In this document: piece by piece, positions 1-8,882 of the stretch
Layout of the letters: each line of letters opens with the position of its first letter
Position numbering within the stretch: the first letter of the stretch is position 1
Source: Holophagae bacterium
Lineage (GTDB): Bacteria; Acidobacteriota; Holophagae; Acanthopleuribacterales; Acanthopleuribacteraceae
Assembly: GCA_030429565.1 (NCBI GenBank)
Contig: JAUIFE010000032.1
Location: 1-64,000 of the forward strand
Direction: 5' to 3'
DNA: 64,000 nt
The notes under the pieces: generated by a model
Databases searched by the model: none
What the model was told of the DNA's origin: nothing
The model's input: only the letters and a program-made list of their open reading frames with translations
Translations under genes and position numbers: made by a program

Positions 1-75
1 TGGCTCTTTTTGTCACCCATTGGGTAGGGTTTAATTGGTGTGGTAACTAATCATAACCTATAACAAAAAGAGCCA
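1..75. repeat. 13-bp perfect inverted repeat pair
   Basis: TGGCTCTTTTTGT at 1-13 is repeated in exact reverse complement at 63-75, separated by 49 bases. The arms are too far apart for a usual terminator. They could be the terminal repeats of a small non-autonomous element, or the facing ends of elements lying mostly outside the window. No transposase gene is intact here. Confidence 0.45.
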
Positions 76-104
76 TTTGCTATTTCTGGCGACCGTTTCA
101 CTTA

Positions 105-200
105 TTAGGAATCGCTCAACTCAGGTTCTAAGGCCTCAAGTAGGCGATATGGGTCGATGGAATCGCGCACGTTGTTGGAGCGAAATGTGTCGCCGTGTTC
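105..200 (-). pseudogene. Short coding remnant, possibly the C-terminus of a transposase
   Basis: On the minus strand an open stretch runs from a TAA at 201-203 to a TAA at 105-107. It reads EHGDTFRSNN followed by VRDSIDPYRLLEALEPELS and a short end. It has no start codon, looks protein-like (amphipathic, acidic end), and lies 30 bases from the inverted repeat at 63-75. The composition and position suggest the last residues of a decayed transposase or other gene. The family cannot be named from so few residues, and chance is possible. Confidence 0.25.
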
Positions 201-378
201 TTAGCTAGTACGGCGAGCATTTTAACGGCATGTTGCCGCCCGGAAGGTCGTGTGATTGTGCCGCCAAGAAGCACCTAATTTTAGGTTAGGGGGACAGCCG
301 CACTGACCGTATCTCGACCCGGTTCAGTGCCTTGGCGGCGGTCAAATAGTTACTATTAGGAGTGGTAAGGAACAGTGA

Positions 379-951
379 TTACGGGCAGAACCAGCAATTA
401 CCGTATCTGCCTTGTTCACCGCCGCGGAAGGCGGTCAAGTAGTTACCACTAGGCGCGATAATGGTGGTGTATTCCGAATAAATCGGGCCGTAGCCTTCTC
501 GCACGGTGCCCAGACGAAAGCGTTCAGCGTAGCCTGGCTGATAGAAAACGGCATTGTAGGTGGTGTAGAGAACACGGCATGTGCGGTTCCCGCCGCCGAC
601 AGCAGTCAGGAAAAAGCCGTCGAGGGTCAGAATGGCGACCTCACCATTATCCAGTTCGGCTAAATAAAAACGTTCCCAGTCGGCATAACCACTGTTGATG
701 TGGCGGTCGGTATGAACGACATCGCAGGTTTGACCACCACCCTCTACGGCGGTCAGATAGAAACCCCGTTTGGTTTCAATCGTGATCTCTTTTACATGCA
801 GATTCCATTCCTTCTTGAGGTGCCACGAGCCACGATCACGAATGATGAACTTTTCCCAATCTCCTACCGCGACTGCGTCAGTGTGAATGGGTTCAGCCGC
901 TTGGGCAAATGCGGTTAAGGCAAACAGTGTGAACATTAATAATTTCTTCAT
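379..951 (-). CDS. Secreted fascin-like beta-trefoil protein
   Basis: A 190-residue protein with a clear signal peptide (KK, hydrophobic stretch, cleavage near AQA-AEP). The mature part carries repeated segments of the fascin/actin-crosslinking beta-trefoil type: GFYLTAVEGGG, GFFLTAVGGGN and GNYLTAFRGGE, each preceded or followed by an ERF(Y/R)L strand. In this fold the G-x-Y/F-L-T-A turn recurs in each lobe. The protein is probably exported to the periplasm or outside; the ligand is unknown, and such folds bind carbohydrate or protein. It ends abruptly at GNCWFCP. A fourth copy, NSNYLTAAK, lies in the same frame just after the TAA, so the end may be truncated by a nonsense mutation. There is no obvious partner gene. 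The fold is moderately sure, the function unknown. Confidence 0.7.
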   Translation of the reverse strand: MKKLLMFTLFALTAFAQAAEPIHTDAVAVGDWEKFIIRDRGSWHLKKEWNLHVKEITIETKRGFYLTAVEGGGQTCDVVHTDRHINSGYADWERFYLAELDNGEVAILTLDGFFLTAVGGGNRTCRVLYTTYNAVFYQPGYAERFRLGTVREGYGPIYSEYTTIIAPSGNYLTAFRGGEQGRYGNCWFCP

Positions 952-1384
952 GAGTCAATCCTTTTTCCTGTCTCGGTTAACGGCCGTAACGGCCGGTCGA
1001 ACGGGGTGTTTCAAAACAAACGGCGATGTAGCTTATGGGATATGCCCGAAGCATCGGGGGGAGGTAGACTACTGCCGCCATCCAGTTCGTTTCCCTAAAA
1101 GGCAAAAGGTGGGCCGGCTTTTGGTTTTTAGATAACCTGAATTAAATCAGGTTATTGTGGATTTTGGTGCAGGCTGGGCGATGTCGAAGTTTCGACACTG
1201 TCTGTATTTTTACAGTGGCATTGTCTGTTGGTTGACACTTTGGTTGATAACTGTGCTCTGAAACTTTTTGGAATGATAGATAGTGCCGCTTACTGGAGGT
1301 CGTCGCTTGCGTTTGAAAGCCCCTGTGAATTTGTTCTGGACGGCTATTGTTCTGTGCGGAGTACAAGGAAAAGTGATTGTGAAA
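952..1384. other. Intergenic region with one hairpin
   Basis: This 433-base stretch lies between the divergent upstream side of the fascin-like gene and the 3' end of the hexosaminidase gene. It holds a perfect 9-bp inverted repeat, ATAACCTGA (1132-1140) and TCAGGTTAT (1147-1155), with a 6-base loop. No U-run follows it on either strand, so it is not a standard intrinsic terminator. I see no convincing gene. Confidence 0.5.
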
Positions 1385-3331
1385 TTAATTCAGCGGTTGA
1401 AGTGTTGTGTTGTCTTTCAAGATTGCAATAAGGCGGTCAAAGCCGGCGGTGGCGACCTGTAAGCCGCCTGGTCGAAAGCGGCCCGGCCACAAACCGGCAA
1501 AGGTTTGGCTGAGGTGGTCTAAGTCCTCCGCCAGTTCGGCGCGGGTTGCCGCGTTGATGGCGCTGACCGGCTGATCCGCACCACAGGCAAAGCGTGCGCG
1601 GCCGAAGGCGACGCACCACGCCAACATGCGGCGGGTCCAGTCTAAATAGGCGACGTGTTCGCTGTAAGGCCGCAGCTTGGCGATGCGTCCGGCCAAACTC
1701 TCGAGCTTGGCGCCAACCTCGGCTAAGCCCGCATCGCTGAGGCCGCCCAATCGTGGGTGGTTCAAATCGCTGTCGGCGAAACGGAGTAAAAAGAACAAAG
1801 CCGAACCGTTGGTGGTTTTGGCGCCGCAAACCCGGTACAGTTCGCCCAATTCGAACCACAGCCAGGTGTGTTCCAGGGTGGGGAAGAGGTCACAGTGGTG
1901 GAACAGGCGTTCTGACCAGGGTTCCATTTCGATATCTTTTTCAAGCGGTATGCCTTGCCAAGCCAGACCGGCGCCCGCCAAGAGGCCCGGCCACGCCGTC
2001 GGCGGTGCCTGCCAATGGCCGTAGTCGCCCCAGTCGGTCACCACGATACCGTCCGCCTTGTGCTCTAGGCCGGCGGCACAAGCGCGCTGTACATTGTTAA
2101 GGGTGTTGCCGATGCGGCCGGCGAGACTGCTCCAACTGCTGGTGCCCGGACATAGCCAGTAGCGTAGCCCGCTTTTTTTGTAGTGGCGGCAATGGTCTTC
2201 AAACGGGTGGTCGGCTTCGTAACCCCATTCCATGGCAATCGCATCGCGTGGGACGCGTGCCAGTGATTCGGGTTTTTCAATCAAAATATCGCCCCAGAAA
2301 AGCATGCGCTTCCCGTGGGCGGCGACCAGTTCGTGTACTTGATTGAGGTAATCGAGATAAATCTGGGTGGTGCCTCGTTCTTCGCAAGCCGCTTGCGAGC
2401 GACCTGAGCCGAGATCCATGGTTTCGTCGAGACCGACGTTGACATAAGGGCTCTCAAAGTGTGGCAGAAGTTGGCCGTACAGATCGCGCAATAGTTCGAG
2501 GGCGCCGGGATCAGTCGGACACAGGCTAAAAGGTTCCGGCACAAAGCTAAACGGATGATCGAAACCCTGCGGGACCTCGGCCAGCGCGCGATAGGGTTCG
2601 TGGACAAGCCAGCGGTGAAAGTGGCCGAGGCTGTTTTGGTTCGCGACCAAACTGATGCCGCGTTCGCGACAGTAAACTACCAAGCGATCAAGATCGTCGC
2701 CGGTTAGCGGTGACGCATTGCGCCACACGGTTTCGTGTCCTTCGTAAGCAAAGGTATGTTCCATGTAGAGTTGTAGGTGGTTGACGTGGAAGCGGGCCAA
2801 ACCGTCGATCATTTCCTGTAAATATTGCTGGGTGGGGACTTTGCCTCGACTGATATCAAGACACACGCCGCGTACGTTGAAGTCCGGTTCGGAGAGGATG
2901 GCGAATTCTTGCAGGCCGCCGGCTTGGCGCAAAACGTCGGCACCGGCACGCACCATCGCGGCAAGCTGGTGGATACCGCGAAAGATGCCGAGCTCATCGT
3001 CGGCAATGATGAACAAGCTGTGGCTGTGGTGCAGCACGCTAAAACTCTCACGTGCGCGATGATCGTCGCCGGCACTGTGTTTCTTCCGGCGATTTTCGAG
3101 CTGGATCATGGCCGGCCGGGATTTGGCGACCGGTTGCAGGGTTTTGCCGCAGGCGTGTAGGTCGTCGGCGAGTTGGCGCCAAGCCGTAGCCAGTAAAGGA
3201 CTGTCGGTCGGATGGTAGGTCAGGGCCGGCGGCCACACAACCGGTATCAGGTTGTCGGCGTTGAAATGAGCCTGCTTGGCTTGCGGCCAAACCCAGGCCC
3301 ACCATTCGGGGGCATGTGTTACCCAACTCAT
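1385..3331 (-). CDS. Glycoside hydrolase family 20 beta-N-acetylhexosaminidase
   Basis: A 648-residue enzyme predicted to release terminal beta-linked N-acetylglucosamine or N-acetylgalactosamine from chitin, peptidoglycan or glycan fragments. The GH20 barrel starts near residue 150 (EPDFNVRGVCLDISRGKVPT). The catalytic Asp-Glu pair of the substrate-assisted mechanism is D302-E303 in VNVGLDETMD. A WGD motif and an aromatic-rich W-x-x-PG-T-SSW stretch line the presumed pocket. An N-terminal domain of about 140 residues precedes the barrel. There is no signal peptide, so it appears cytoplasmic, acting on imported oligosaccharides. Its ATG overlaps the stop of the endonuclease V gene (ATGA, 3328-3331), so the two are translationally coupled. 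The family is sure, the substrate is inferred. Confidence 0.85.
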   Translation of the reverse strand: MSWVTHAPEWWAWVWPQAKQAHFNADNLIPVVWPPALTYHPTDSPLLATAWRQLADDLHACGKTLQPVAKSRPAMIQLENRRKKHSAGDDHRARESFSVLHHSHSLFIIADDELGIFRGIHQLAAMVRAGADVLRQAGGLQEFAILSEPDFNVRGVCLDISRGKVPTQQYLQEMIDGLARFHVNHLQLYMEHTFAYEGHETVWRNASPLTGDDLDRLVVYCRERGISLVANQNSLGHFHRWLVHEPYRALAEVPQGFDHPFSFVPEPFSLCPTDPGALELLRDLYGQLLPHFESPYVNVGLDETMDLGSGRSQAACEERGTTQIYLDYLNQVHELVAAHGKRMLFWGDILIEKPESLARVPRDAIAMEWGYEADHPFEDHCRHYKKSGLRYWLCPGTSSWSSLAGRIGNTLNNVQRACAAGLEHKADGIVVTDWGDYGHWQAPPTAWPGLLAGAGLAWQGIPLEKDIEMEPWSERLFHHCDLFPTLEHTWLWFELGELYRVCGAKTTNGSALFFLLRFADSDLNHPRLGGLSDAGLAEVGAKLESLAGRIAKLRPYSEHVAYLDWTRRMLAWCVAFGRARFACGADQPVSAINAATRAELAEDLDHLSQTFAGLWPGRFRPGGLQVATAGFDRLIAILKDNTTLQPLN

Positions 3332-4032
3332 AATAAGGTACTCCCAATGCCAAGGTTATCGTCTTCAAGCGGGGGCCCGGAAGCAACGCGGTGCGACCAC
3401 CGCGTGGTGTCGGGCTGGCGGAAGCCGCGACAGGCGCGTAGGGTCATGGCGACGGCGGACGCGAGCGACACGCGGTGCCCAGGCGAAACGTAGATCGGCT
3501 TGACGCCGGCGCGGCTGCGCACGACGGCGCCGATGGTCTCGCCGTTGTCGAGGATCGGTTGCCAGGCGCCTTGCGTGTCCGGCAAGGGTTCGTGGCTGCC
3601 GACGTAGCGGTTTTTGGCGACGCCGATGCTGGGCAGGTCGAGCGCCAACCCGAGATGACAGGCAAAACCAAAGCGACGCGGGTGAATGGTGCCGTTACCG
3701 TCGCAAAACAACATTTGCGGTTGAACACGCAGGCGCTGCATCGCGTCGAGCACCGCCGGCACTTCGCGAAATGACAGGTAGCCGGGCACGTAGGGGAAGG
3801 TTGTCTGTCGGCGTGCGATCTCGTAATCGAGCAGGGTCATTTCTGGAAACTTGAGCACGACGACGGCGGCGCGAGTTATGCGGTCCTCGTCTTCGTAGCC
3901 CAAGTCGATACCGGCGACCCGGTCGACGTCGCCAAATTGGTCGCACAAAACGATTTGATCGGCGAGTTCAAGTTGTAGGCGTGCTGCTTCTGCTTCGCTC
4001 AAATCCCAACGGTGGTTGATGCGAATTTCCAA
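3328..4032 (-). CDS. nfi: Endonuclease V (deoxyinosine 3'-endonuclease)
   Basis: A 234-residue protein matching endonuclease V, which nicks DNA (in some species RNA) one base 3' of deoxyinosine produced by adenine deamination. Seen: GIDLGYED with the metal ligand Asp (D43), the signature FPYVPGYLSFRE (residues 79-90, E90), FCDGNGTIHPR with D111, and a conserved GVAKN segment followed by K-P-I-Y-V-SPGH. Length fits the family (about 220-230). It is the first gene of a two-gene unit with the GH20 gene, sharing a 4-base overlap. The link between DNA repair and hexosaminidase is not obvious and may be only operon packing. Confidence 0.93.
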   Translation of the reverse strand: MEIRINHRWDLSEAEAARLQLELADQIVLCDQFGDVDRVAGIDLGYEDEDRITRAAVVVLKFPEMTLLDYEIARRQTTFPYVPGYLSFREVPAVLDAMQRLRVQPQMLFCDGNGTIHPRRFGFACHLGLALDLPSIGVAKNRYVGSHEPLPDTQGAWQPILDNGETIGAVVRSRAGVKPIYVSPGHRVSLASAVAMTLRACRGFRQPDTTRWSHRVASGPPLEDDNLGIGSTLL

Positions 4033-4132
4033 AAAGCACCTCGGCGTTTGCGATTATTTTTTTGAATGTGCCCCATTCTAGCGCAAAGCCAAGTTGTCGG
4101 TAGACCTTTCCCAACAGTTACCGTGACGCCAT

Positions 4133-4160
4133 AAAAAAAGGGGCCGCATGCGACCCCTTT
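4133..4160 (-). terminator. Intrinsic terminator of typA
   Basis: Read on the minus strand, a GC-rich self-complementary stem (GGGGTCGCA with TGCGGCCCC, one G-U pair) is followed by seven T. It lies 8 bases after the typA stop codon and is a strong rho-independent terminator. Confidence 0.9.
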
Positions 4161-4168
4161 GGTGTTGG

Positions 4169-6007
4169 TTATTTGCCGAGGCGGTTGCGCTTCTCGGCAC
4201 GCTCGCGTTCCGTTACGTTCAGCACGGACTTGCGCAGGCGGATCGATTGCGGCGTGACCTCAATCATTTCGTCATCGCGGATCAGGTCAATGGCGGATTC
4301 CAGCGACATGGGGGGCACCGGGCTGAGCTGAACGGCGTCATCGCGACCGGAGGCGCGCATGTTGGTCAGTTTTTTGCCCTTGGTGACGTTGACGTTGAGA
4401 TCGTTGGTGCGGTTGTGAATGCCGACGATCATACCTTCGTAAACCTTGGTGCCCGGCTCGATCAGTAAGACGCCGCGCGGTTCCAGGTTACCGAGAGAGT
4501 AGGCCAGGGCTTCGCCTTGACGGTCGGCGACCAGTGAGCCGGTCGGCCGTGAGGGGAAGTCGCCGCGGTAGGGCTCGTAACCTTCCAAGAAACCGTTCAT
4601 CAGGCCCATGCCTTTGGTGTCGGTTAGGAATTCGTTACGGTAGCCGATCAAACCACGTGCGGGAATCGAAAACTCGAGACGGACGCGGCCGGTACCGTGG
4701 TTGACCAGGTTCACCATGCGGCCTTTGCGCTGACTCAGTTTTTCAGAAATAATGCCGACGTGTTCCTCGGAACAGTCGATGAACAGGTGTTCGATCGGTT
4801 CGTGACGCTGGCCGTTTACCTCGCGATAAATGACGCTGGGGCGGCCGACAGTCAGTTCGAAACCTTCGCGGCGCATGGTTTCAATCAAAATGGCCAACTG
4901 GAATTCGCCACGGCCTTTGACGATGAAATCTTCGGGAACTTCGCCCTGTTCTACTTGGACGGCGATGTTGCGCAGGGTTTCTTTGTGCAAACGCTCGCGA
5001 ATTTTGTTGGATTGCACATGGTCGCCTTCCTGACCGGAAAACGGCGAGGAGTTGACGGTGAACAACATGGCAACGGTGGGTTCGTCGATTGAGATACGCG
5101 GCATGGCTTTGGGTTCGTCTTTGAAACAAACGGTATCGCCGATGTGGACGTTTTCAACGCCCGCGATGACCGTGATTTCGCCCGGACCGGCTTCTTGGAC
5201 TTCGGTCAGGGCCAAGCCGTCGTAAACCTGCAGCTTGGTGCTGCGCAGGTTGAGGTGTTTGCCGTCTTCCTGGATCGCGACCAATTCGCGACCTTTTTTC
5301 AAGGTGCCGTTGCTGATGCGGCCGATGGCCAAGCCGCCCAGGTACTCGGAGTAACTCAGGTCGGAAACCAACATTTGGAAGGGGGATTCGGGGTCAAAGG
5401 CCGGACCGGGGACTTCGCTGACGATGGTGTCGAACAAGGGGCGCAGGTCGGTGCCTTGGTCTTCCGCGTTGTGTTGGGCGATGCCGTCGCGGCCAATGGC
5501 GTAAAGGACGGGGAACTCGATTTGGTCCTCGGCGGCGTCCAAATCAAAAAAGAGTTCGTAAACTTCGTCGAGGACTTCGGCGATACGCGCGTCGGGGCGG
5601 TCAATTTTATTGACGACCACAATGATTTTTAAGTGTGCGTCCAGGGCTTTTTTGAGGACGAAACGGGTTTGCGGCAAAGGACCTTCGGATGCGTCGACCA
5701 GCAGAATAACGCCGTCGACCATCATCAGGGCGCGCTCAACCTCACCACCGAAATCGGCGTGGCCGGGGGTGTCCAAGATGTTGATTTTGGTGCCCTGATA
5801 CTGCACGGAACAGTTTTTGGCGGCGATGGTGATGCCGCGCTCTCTTTCCAAGTCCATGCTGTCCATAATGCGGTCGTCAACGTCTTGGTTTTCGCGGAAC
5901 ATGCCGCTCTGACGAAACATGGAATCGAGCAAGGTGGTTTTGCCGTGGTCAACGTGGGCGATAATCGCAATGTTGCGCAAAGCATCGTTGGTTTGACGCG
6001 AGGTCAT
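4169..6007 (-). CDS. typA: Ribosome-associated GTPase TypA/BipA
   Basis: A translational GTPase of the EF-G family (612 residues; E. coli 607) that binds the 70S ribosome and helps large-subunit assembly and growth under stress. G1 is [10 protein letters not shown]2 lies in the [17 protein letters not shown] region, G3 is DTPGHADF, G4 is NKID, followed by EF-G-like domains and the TypA-specific C-terminus ([29 protein letters not shown]). The ATG at 6007 is preferred because AGGGAGA stands about 8 bases upstream; a start 39 bases earlier is possible but lacks such a site. It is a single gene with its own terminator. Confidence 0.96.
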   Translation of the reverse strand: MTSRQTNDALRNIAIIAHVDHGKTTLLDSMFRQSGMFRENQDVDDRIMDSMDLERERGITIAAKNCSVQYQGTKINILDTPGHADFGGEVERALMMVDGVILLVDASEGPLPQTRFVLKKALDAHLKIIVVVNKIDRPDARIAEVLDEVYELFFDLDAAEDQIEFPVLYAIGRDGIAQHNAEDQGTDLRPLFDTIVSEVPGPAFDPESPFQMLVSDLSYSEYLGGLAIGRISNGTLKKGRELVAIQEDGKHLNLRSTKLQVYDGLALTEVQEAGPGEITVIAGVENVHIGDTVCFKDEPKAMPRISIDEPTVAMLFTVNSSPFSGQEGDHVQSNKIRERLHKETLRNIAVQVEQGEVPEDFIVKGRGEFQLAILIETMRREGFELTVGRPSVIYREVNGQRHEPIEHLFIDCSEEHVGIISEKLSQRKGRMVNLVNHGTGRVRLEFSIPARGLIGYRNEFLTDTKGMGLMNGFLEGYEPYRGDFPSRPTGSLVADRQGEALAYSLGNLEPRGVLLIEPGTKVYEGMIVGIHNRTNDLNVNVTKGKKLTNMRASGRDDAVQLSPVPPMSLESAIDLIRDDEMIEVTPQSIRLRKSVLNVTERERAEKRNRLGK

Positions 6008-6191
6008 GGTGTTCTCCCTGGTTTCCTTGACCTCGTGAGCGAACAAACAGGATGACCTGGATCGGGCGCGGTGGGTCAGGTAGTCGGCCGGTGCCGGTTT
6101 GGTTGCCGAGCAACCAAGCCAAGCTTTGTACCATGGGCCATAGGGCCGATCAAGTGATTTACCAAGTTCTCACAAGGAAGACGGCTTCTGC

Positions 6192-6785
6192 TCACATTTC
6201 AGCATTGGGTTTGGGGTAATGGCGCGCATCGAGTGGATCAACCACGCCGTAGTAGGCGGCGCAAGCGGCGCTAAAGCGGCGGGTACGCGCGGCAAGGCCG
6301 GTTTTGCGCAGGTGCATCACACGCTGCCAAACGGCCAATTGAAACGGGCCCATGTCGTGGGCTTCACCGGATAGGTTGTCGGCGCTAAAGCGAAAACGGA
6401 AGCCACAGGATGCGGCCAAAATCCATTCAAGTGCCTGCGGTTTCACTTCCACCTGCTCGAAGGCCGCTTGTTGGGCTTGGGTGCGGCCGTCGGGTAGGTA
6501 CCAATAGCCGAAATCATCCTGGGTACGGCGCTTTTTACCCGCCACCAGCCAGTGTGCGATTTCGTGTAAGGCGCTGGCGAAATAGCCGTTGGCGAAAACG
6601 ACTTGGGCCGGACGGGTAGCGCGTGCGGCCAGGTAGATCGGCTCGCCGTCACCGGAAACCAAACGCGTTTGGTGCGATAGCGCGAAGCAGGCATCGAACA
6701 ATTTCACCAGGTCTTCGGGGCGACGCGGTGTGCCGTCCAGCCCCGTGTCGCCGGCGGTGGTGGTTTGTTCGGTGACGGTACTCAT
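6192..6785 (-). CDS. epmC: Elongation factor P hydroxylase EpmC
   Basis: A 197-residue protein matching EpmC (YfcM), which hydroxylates the modified lysine of EF-P after EpmA/EpmB have added beta-lysine. Conserved stretches: TRLVSGDGEPIYLAA (residues 40-54), VVFANGYFASALHEIAHWLVAGK with the metal-binding H74-E75-x-x-H78, FGYWYLPDGRT, and FEQVEVKPQALEWI. Family length is about 180; the extra N-terminal Thr-rich tail is unusual. The start ATG overlaps the stop of the upstream secreted-protein gene (ATGA at 6782-6785), so the two are co-translated. EF-P, epmA and epmB are not in this window. EpmC is best known from Gammaproteobacteria, so its presence here is notable if the host is not one. Confidence 0.88.
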   Translation of the reverse strand: MSTVTEQTTTAGDTGLDGTPRRPEDLVKLFDACFALSHQTRLVSGDGEPIYLAARATRPAQVVFANGYFASALHEIAHWLVAGKKRRTQDDFGYWYLPDGRTQAQQAAFEQVEVKPQALEWILAASCGFRFRFSADNLSGEAHDMGPFQLAVWQRVMHLRKTGLAARTRRFSAACAAYYGVVDPLDARHYPKPNAEM

Positions 6786-7669
6786 CGCGGCAGTCCCAAT
6801 TGATTACGGTAACCGAGATCTTCGTTGCCGTTGAGACTCCAGTAGGGTTCCCAGACGGTGTGGGTACGGCGCGCGCTGGTGGTCATGGTTTGGCCGCCGT
6901 CGGGAAAGCGATCGGTCCAGCCCTCAATGCGAAAGGGCGCCTCGGTCTCAAAGAAAATGTCCAGGGTTCGCTGCAGTTTTGGGAAGACAACACGATAGCG
7001 AAACAACGCTTGTTCGCCGAATTCGGTGTTGGTTACCTTGCTGAGTTCTGCTTCGCCGTCGAGCGCGACGGCGTCGATGTGTTTGAGCCGTTGGTACTGC
7101 AGGCTGGGCACGATGCGGATTTTACCGCTTGGCAAGTGGGCCGGCGCAAGGCGAATCCAGGTCATCAGTTCATCTTCCAGGACCGCCCCTTTTTCGAAGG
7201 TTCCCGTTGCATCGCCTGGGTTTTGGAAATAGGAGCGCACTTGATACGCATAGCGGCTGTCGCGGCGGTTTACCTGCATGAAGCTGTGACCGCACCAATC
7301 CTGGCCCGTAAAGGTGACTTTCTGGGTGGTGGGTCGGCGGTAATCGACCTTGGTAAAGGTTGAGGTCATCAAGGAATAGGCATAAATGCCGGTCACGAAT
7401 TGGTGCTGGGCGTTGAGTTTGAGCACGGTATCGGCCGCTGCCTCACCGCGTTCGCGCTTGACTTGCTCTTTTTGTAACAGTGGTTCGGTGACAAATATCA
7501 GGACGCTGTTGCCTTCGCGCAGTTGACCATAGCGGCTCTGTTTCAGTTGGTAACGACTTAATTCGGCTTTGCCCTGGTACCAGTGCTGGTGGAATTCGGC
7601 ATCGACAACCTCGGGCGGGCCGGCGACCAGGCTTGGCAGGAACAACAACAGCAACGTGAAACGGATCAT
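6782..7669 (-). CDS. Secreted protein of unknown function
   Basis: A 295-residue protein starting MIRFTLLLLFLPSLVAG, a good signal peptide. AGGAG lies 6 bases before the ATG. The mature part is rich in beta-strand-forming segments, aromatic residues and charged residues (GQDWCGHSFMQVNRRDSRY; FRIEGWTDRFPDG), with no transmembrane segment. It resembles long-chain lipid-binding or outer-membrane-associated periplasmic proteins only in general character. I do not recognise a family. Its stop overlaps the start of epmC by 4 bases, giving a two-gene unit downstream of heme O synthase; the gap of 37 bases to ctaB suggests a longer operon. Confidence 0.7.
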   Translation of the reverse strand: MIRFTLLLLFLPSLVAGPPEVVDAEFHQHWYQGKAELSRYQLKQSRYGQLREGNSVLIFVTEPLLQKEQVKRERGEAAADTVLKLNAQHQFVTGIYAYSLMTSTFTKVDYRRPTTQKVTFTGQDWCGHSFMQVNRRDSRYAYQVRSYFQNPGDATGTFEKGAVLEDELMTWIRLAPAHLPSGKIRIVPSLQYQRLKHIDAVALDGEAELSKVTNTEFGEQALFRYRVVFPKLQRTLDIFFETEAPFRIEGWTDRFPDGGQTMTTSARRTHTVWEPYWSLNGNEDLGYRNQLGLPR

Positions 7670-7706
7670 GGGCGGCTCCTAAAGCACGAGAAACCGGCAC
7701 TGCCGT

Positions 7707-8603
7707 CTAGGCGGGCCGGTCAAAGTACATCAGCAAAAACAATAGCGGTAGGTAAGCGTTGAGGGCGATAAAAACCCATTTGGCATGGTGATCATTGGGT
7801 TGAAAGGCGTAGCGCACCACCAGCACATAAAGGACGAACCCCAAGATGAGGGCCCCGAGTGGATACGTCAGCTCCGTCATGTTAAGGAAAAAGGGCATGA
7901 CGCTGATCGGCACTAAAATGAGGACATTGATGACCATTTGGCGCGCGCTGGTCAGGTAGGGAGCGATCAAGGGAAGCTGTTTCATGCCGACGGCTGCATA
8001 ATCTTTTTGGTGACGGATGCTGATAATCAAGGCGTGGGGAATTTGCCACAGCACGAGAATGCTGAACAAGACCCAGGCACCCAGTTCCAGTTCGTTGCGC
8101 ACCGCCGTCCAACCCATAATCGGCAACATGCCGCCGGGAATCGCGCCGACCCAGCTACTAAATGAGGAGTAGCGCTTCATGGGGGTGTACATAAAGTTGT
8201 AGGAGACGCCGCAGGCCATGGTCGCCATCGACGCCAACGGGTTAATGAAAAACCACAGAAAGGCGTAACCCGTAAGCATGGTGACCCAGCTAAAGACGGC
8301 CGCTTCTGTCGCGCTGACTTTTCCAGCCGGAATCGGACGGTCGCGCGTGCGCGCCATTTGGCTGTCGAGACGCCGCTCCATGTATTGATTGAGCGCCAGC
8401 GAACCGCCGCCGGCGAGCAGGATACCGAAGCAGGTTGCGGCCAAATGGCCCAAGTCGATGGCGCGTGTTGCGGCAATTAGGTAACTGAGCGCGGATGTGA
8501 AGACAATCATGGCCAGCGCGCGAGGTTTGGTGAGCGCGACATAGGCGCGCAGTTTCTCGCTAAAACCGGGCACGTCGACGGTGGAATGCGTATGGGTCAT
8601 CAT
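7707..8603 (-). CDS. ctaB: Protoheme IX farnesyltransferase (heme O synthase)
   Basis: An integral membrane prenyltransferase (298 residues, about nine hydrophobic segments) that adds a farnesyl group to heme B for heme-copper oxidases. The UbiA-family motif is NQYMERRLDSQMARTRDRPI near residue 80. The usual N-x3-D-x3-D reads N-x3-E-x3-D, so the first Asp is Glu. A second loop, YTPMKRYSSFSSWVGAIPGG, and the WQIPHALIISIRHQKDY stretch are typical. The reading frame extends upstream to 8750, but the hydrophilic, Pro-rich extension is not family-like, so an ATG at 8603 (or 8600) is chosen. No other oxidase genes are nearby. Confidence 0.93.
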   Translation of the reverse strand: MMTHTHSTVDVPGFSEKLRAYVALTKPRALAMIVFTSALSYLIAATRAIDLGHLAATCFGILLAGGGSLALNQYMERRLDSQMARTRDRPIPAGKVSATEAAVFSWVTMLTGYAFLWFFINPLASMATMACGVSYNFMYTPMKRYSSFSSWVGAIPGGMLPIMGWTAVRNELELGAWVLFSILVLWQIPHALIISIRHQKDYAAVGMKQLPLIAPYLTSARQMVINVLILVPISVMPFFLNMTELTYPLGALILGFVLYVLVVRYAFQPNDHHAKWVFIALNAYLPLLFLLMYFDRPA

Positions 8604-8882
8604 GAATGTCGGCAAAAGAACCTGTGGGGGAAGTCGGTGACCCACTGACAAAATCTCGCTGTCAAAAGCTGGGCGGGTCGGTAGACGCGTGGGCGCAGGT
8701 GACACGAAACCCACGGCGACAGGGTTCCATTGTACCGGTCGTCGCGGCAAAGGTCGAGCCTTGCACGCGGCGCACGCCTAGGCGAGGCGCTGTTACACGG
8801 CGTGTGGATCACATCGGTGTCTTGGATTCGCGGCGCTTGGCATCGCGTTCGTCGGCGGGCGTATCACCGCCGCCAGGCCTCG

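Noticed and set aside
1131-1156. Hairpin ATAACCTGA/TCAGGTTAT as a terminator
   Set aside because: No T-run follows it on either strand.
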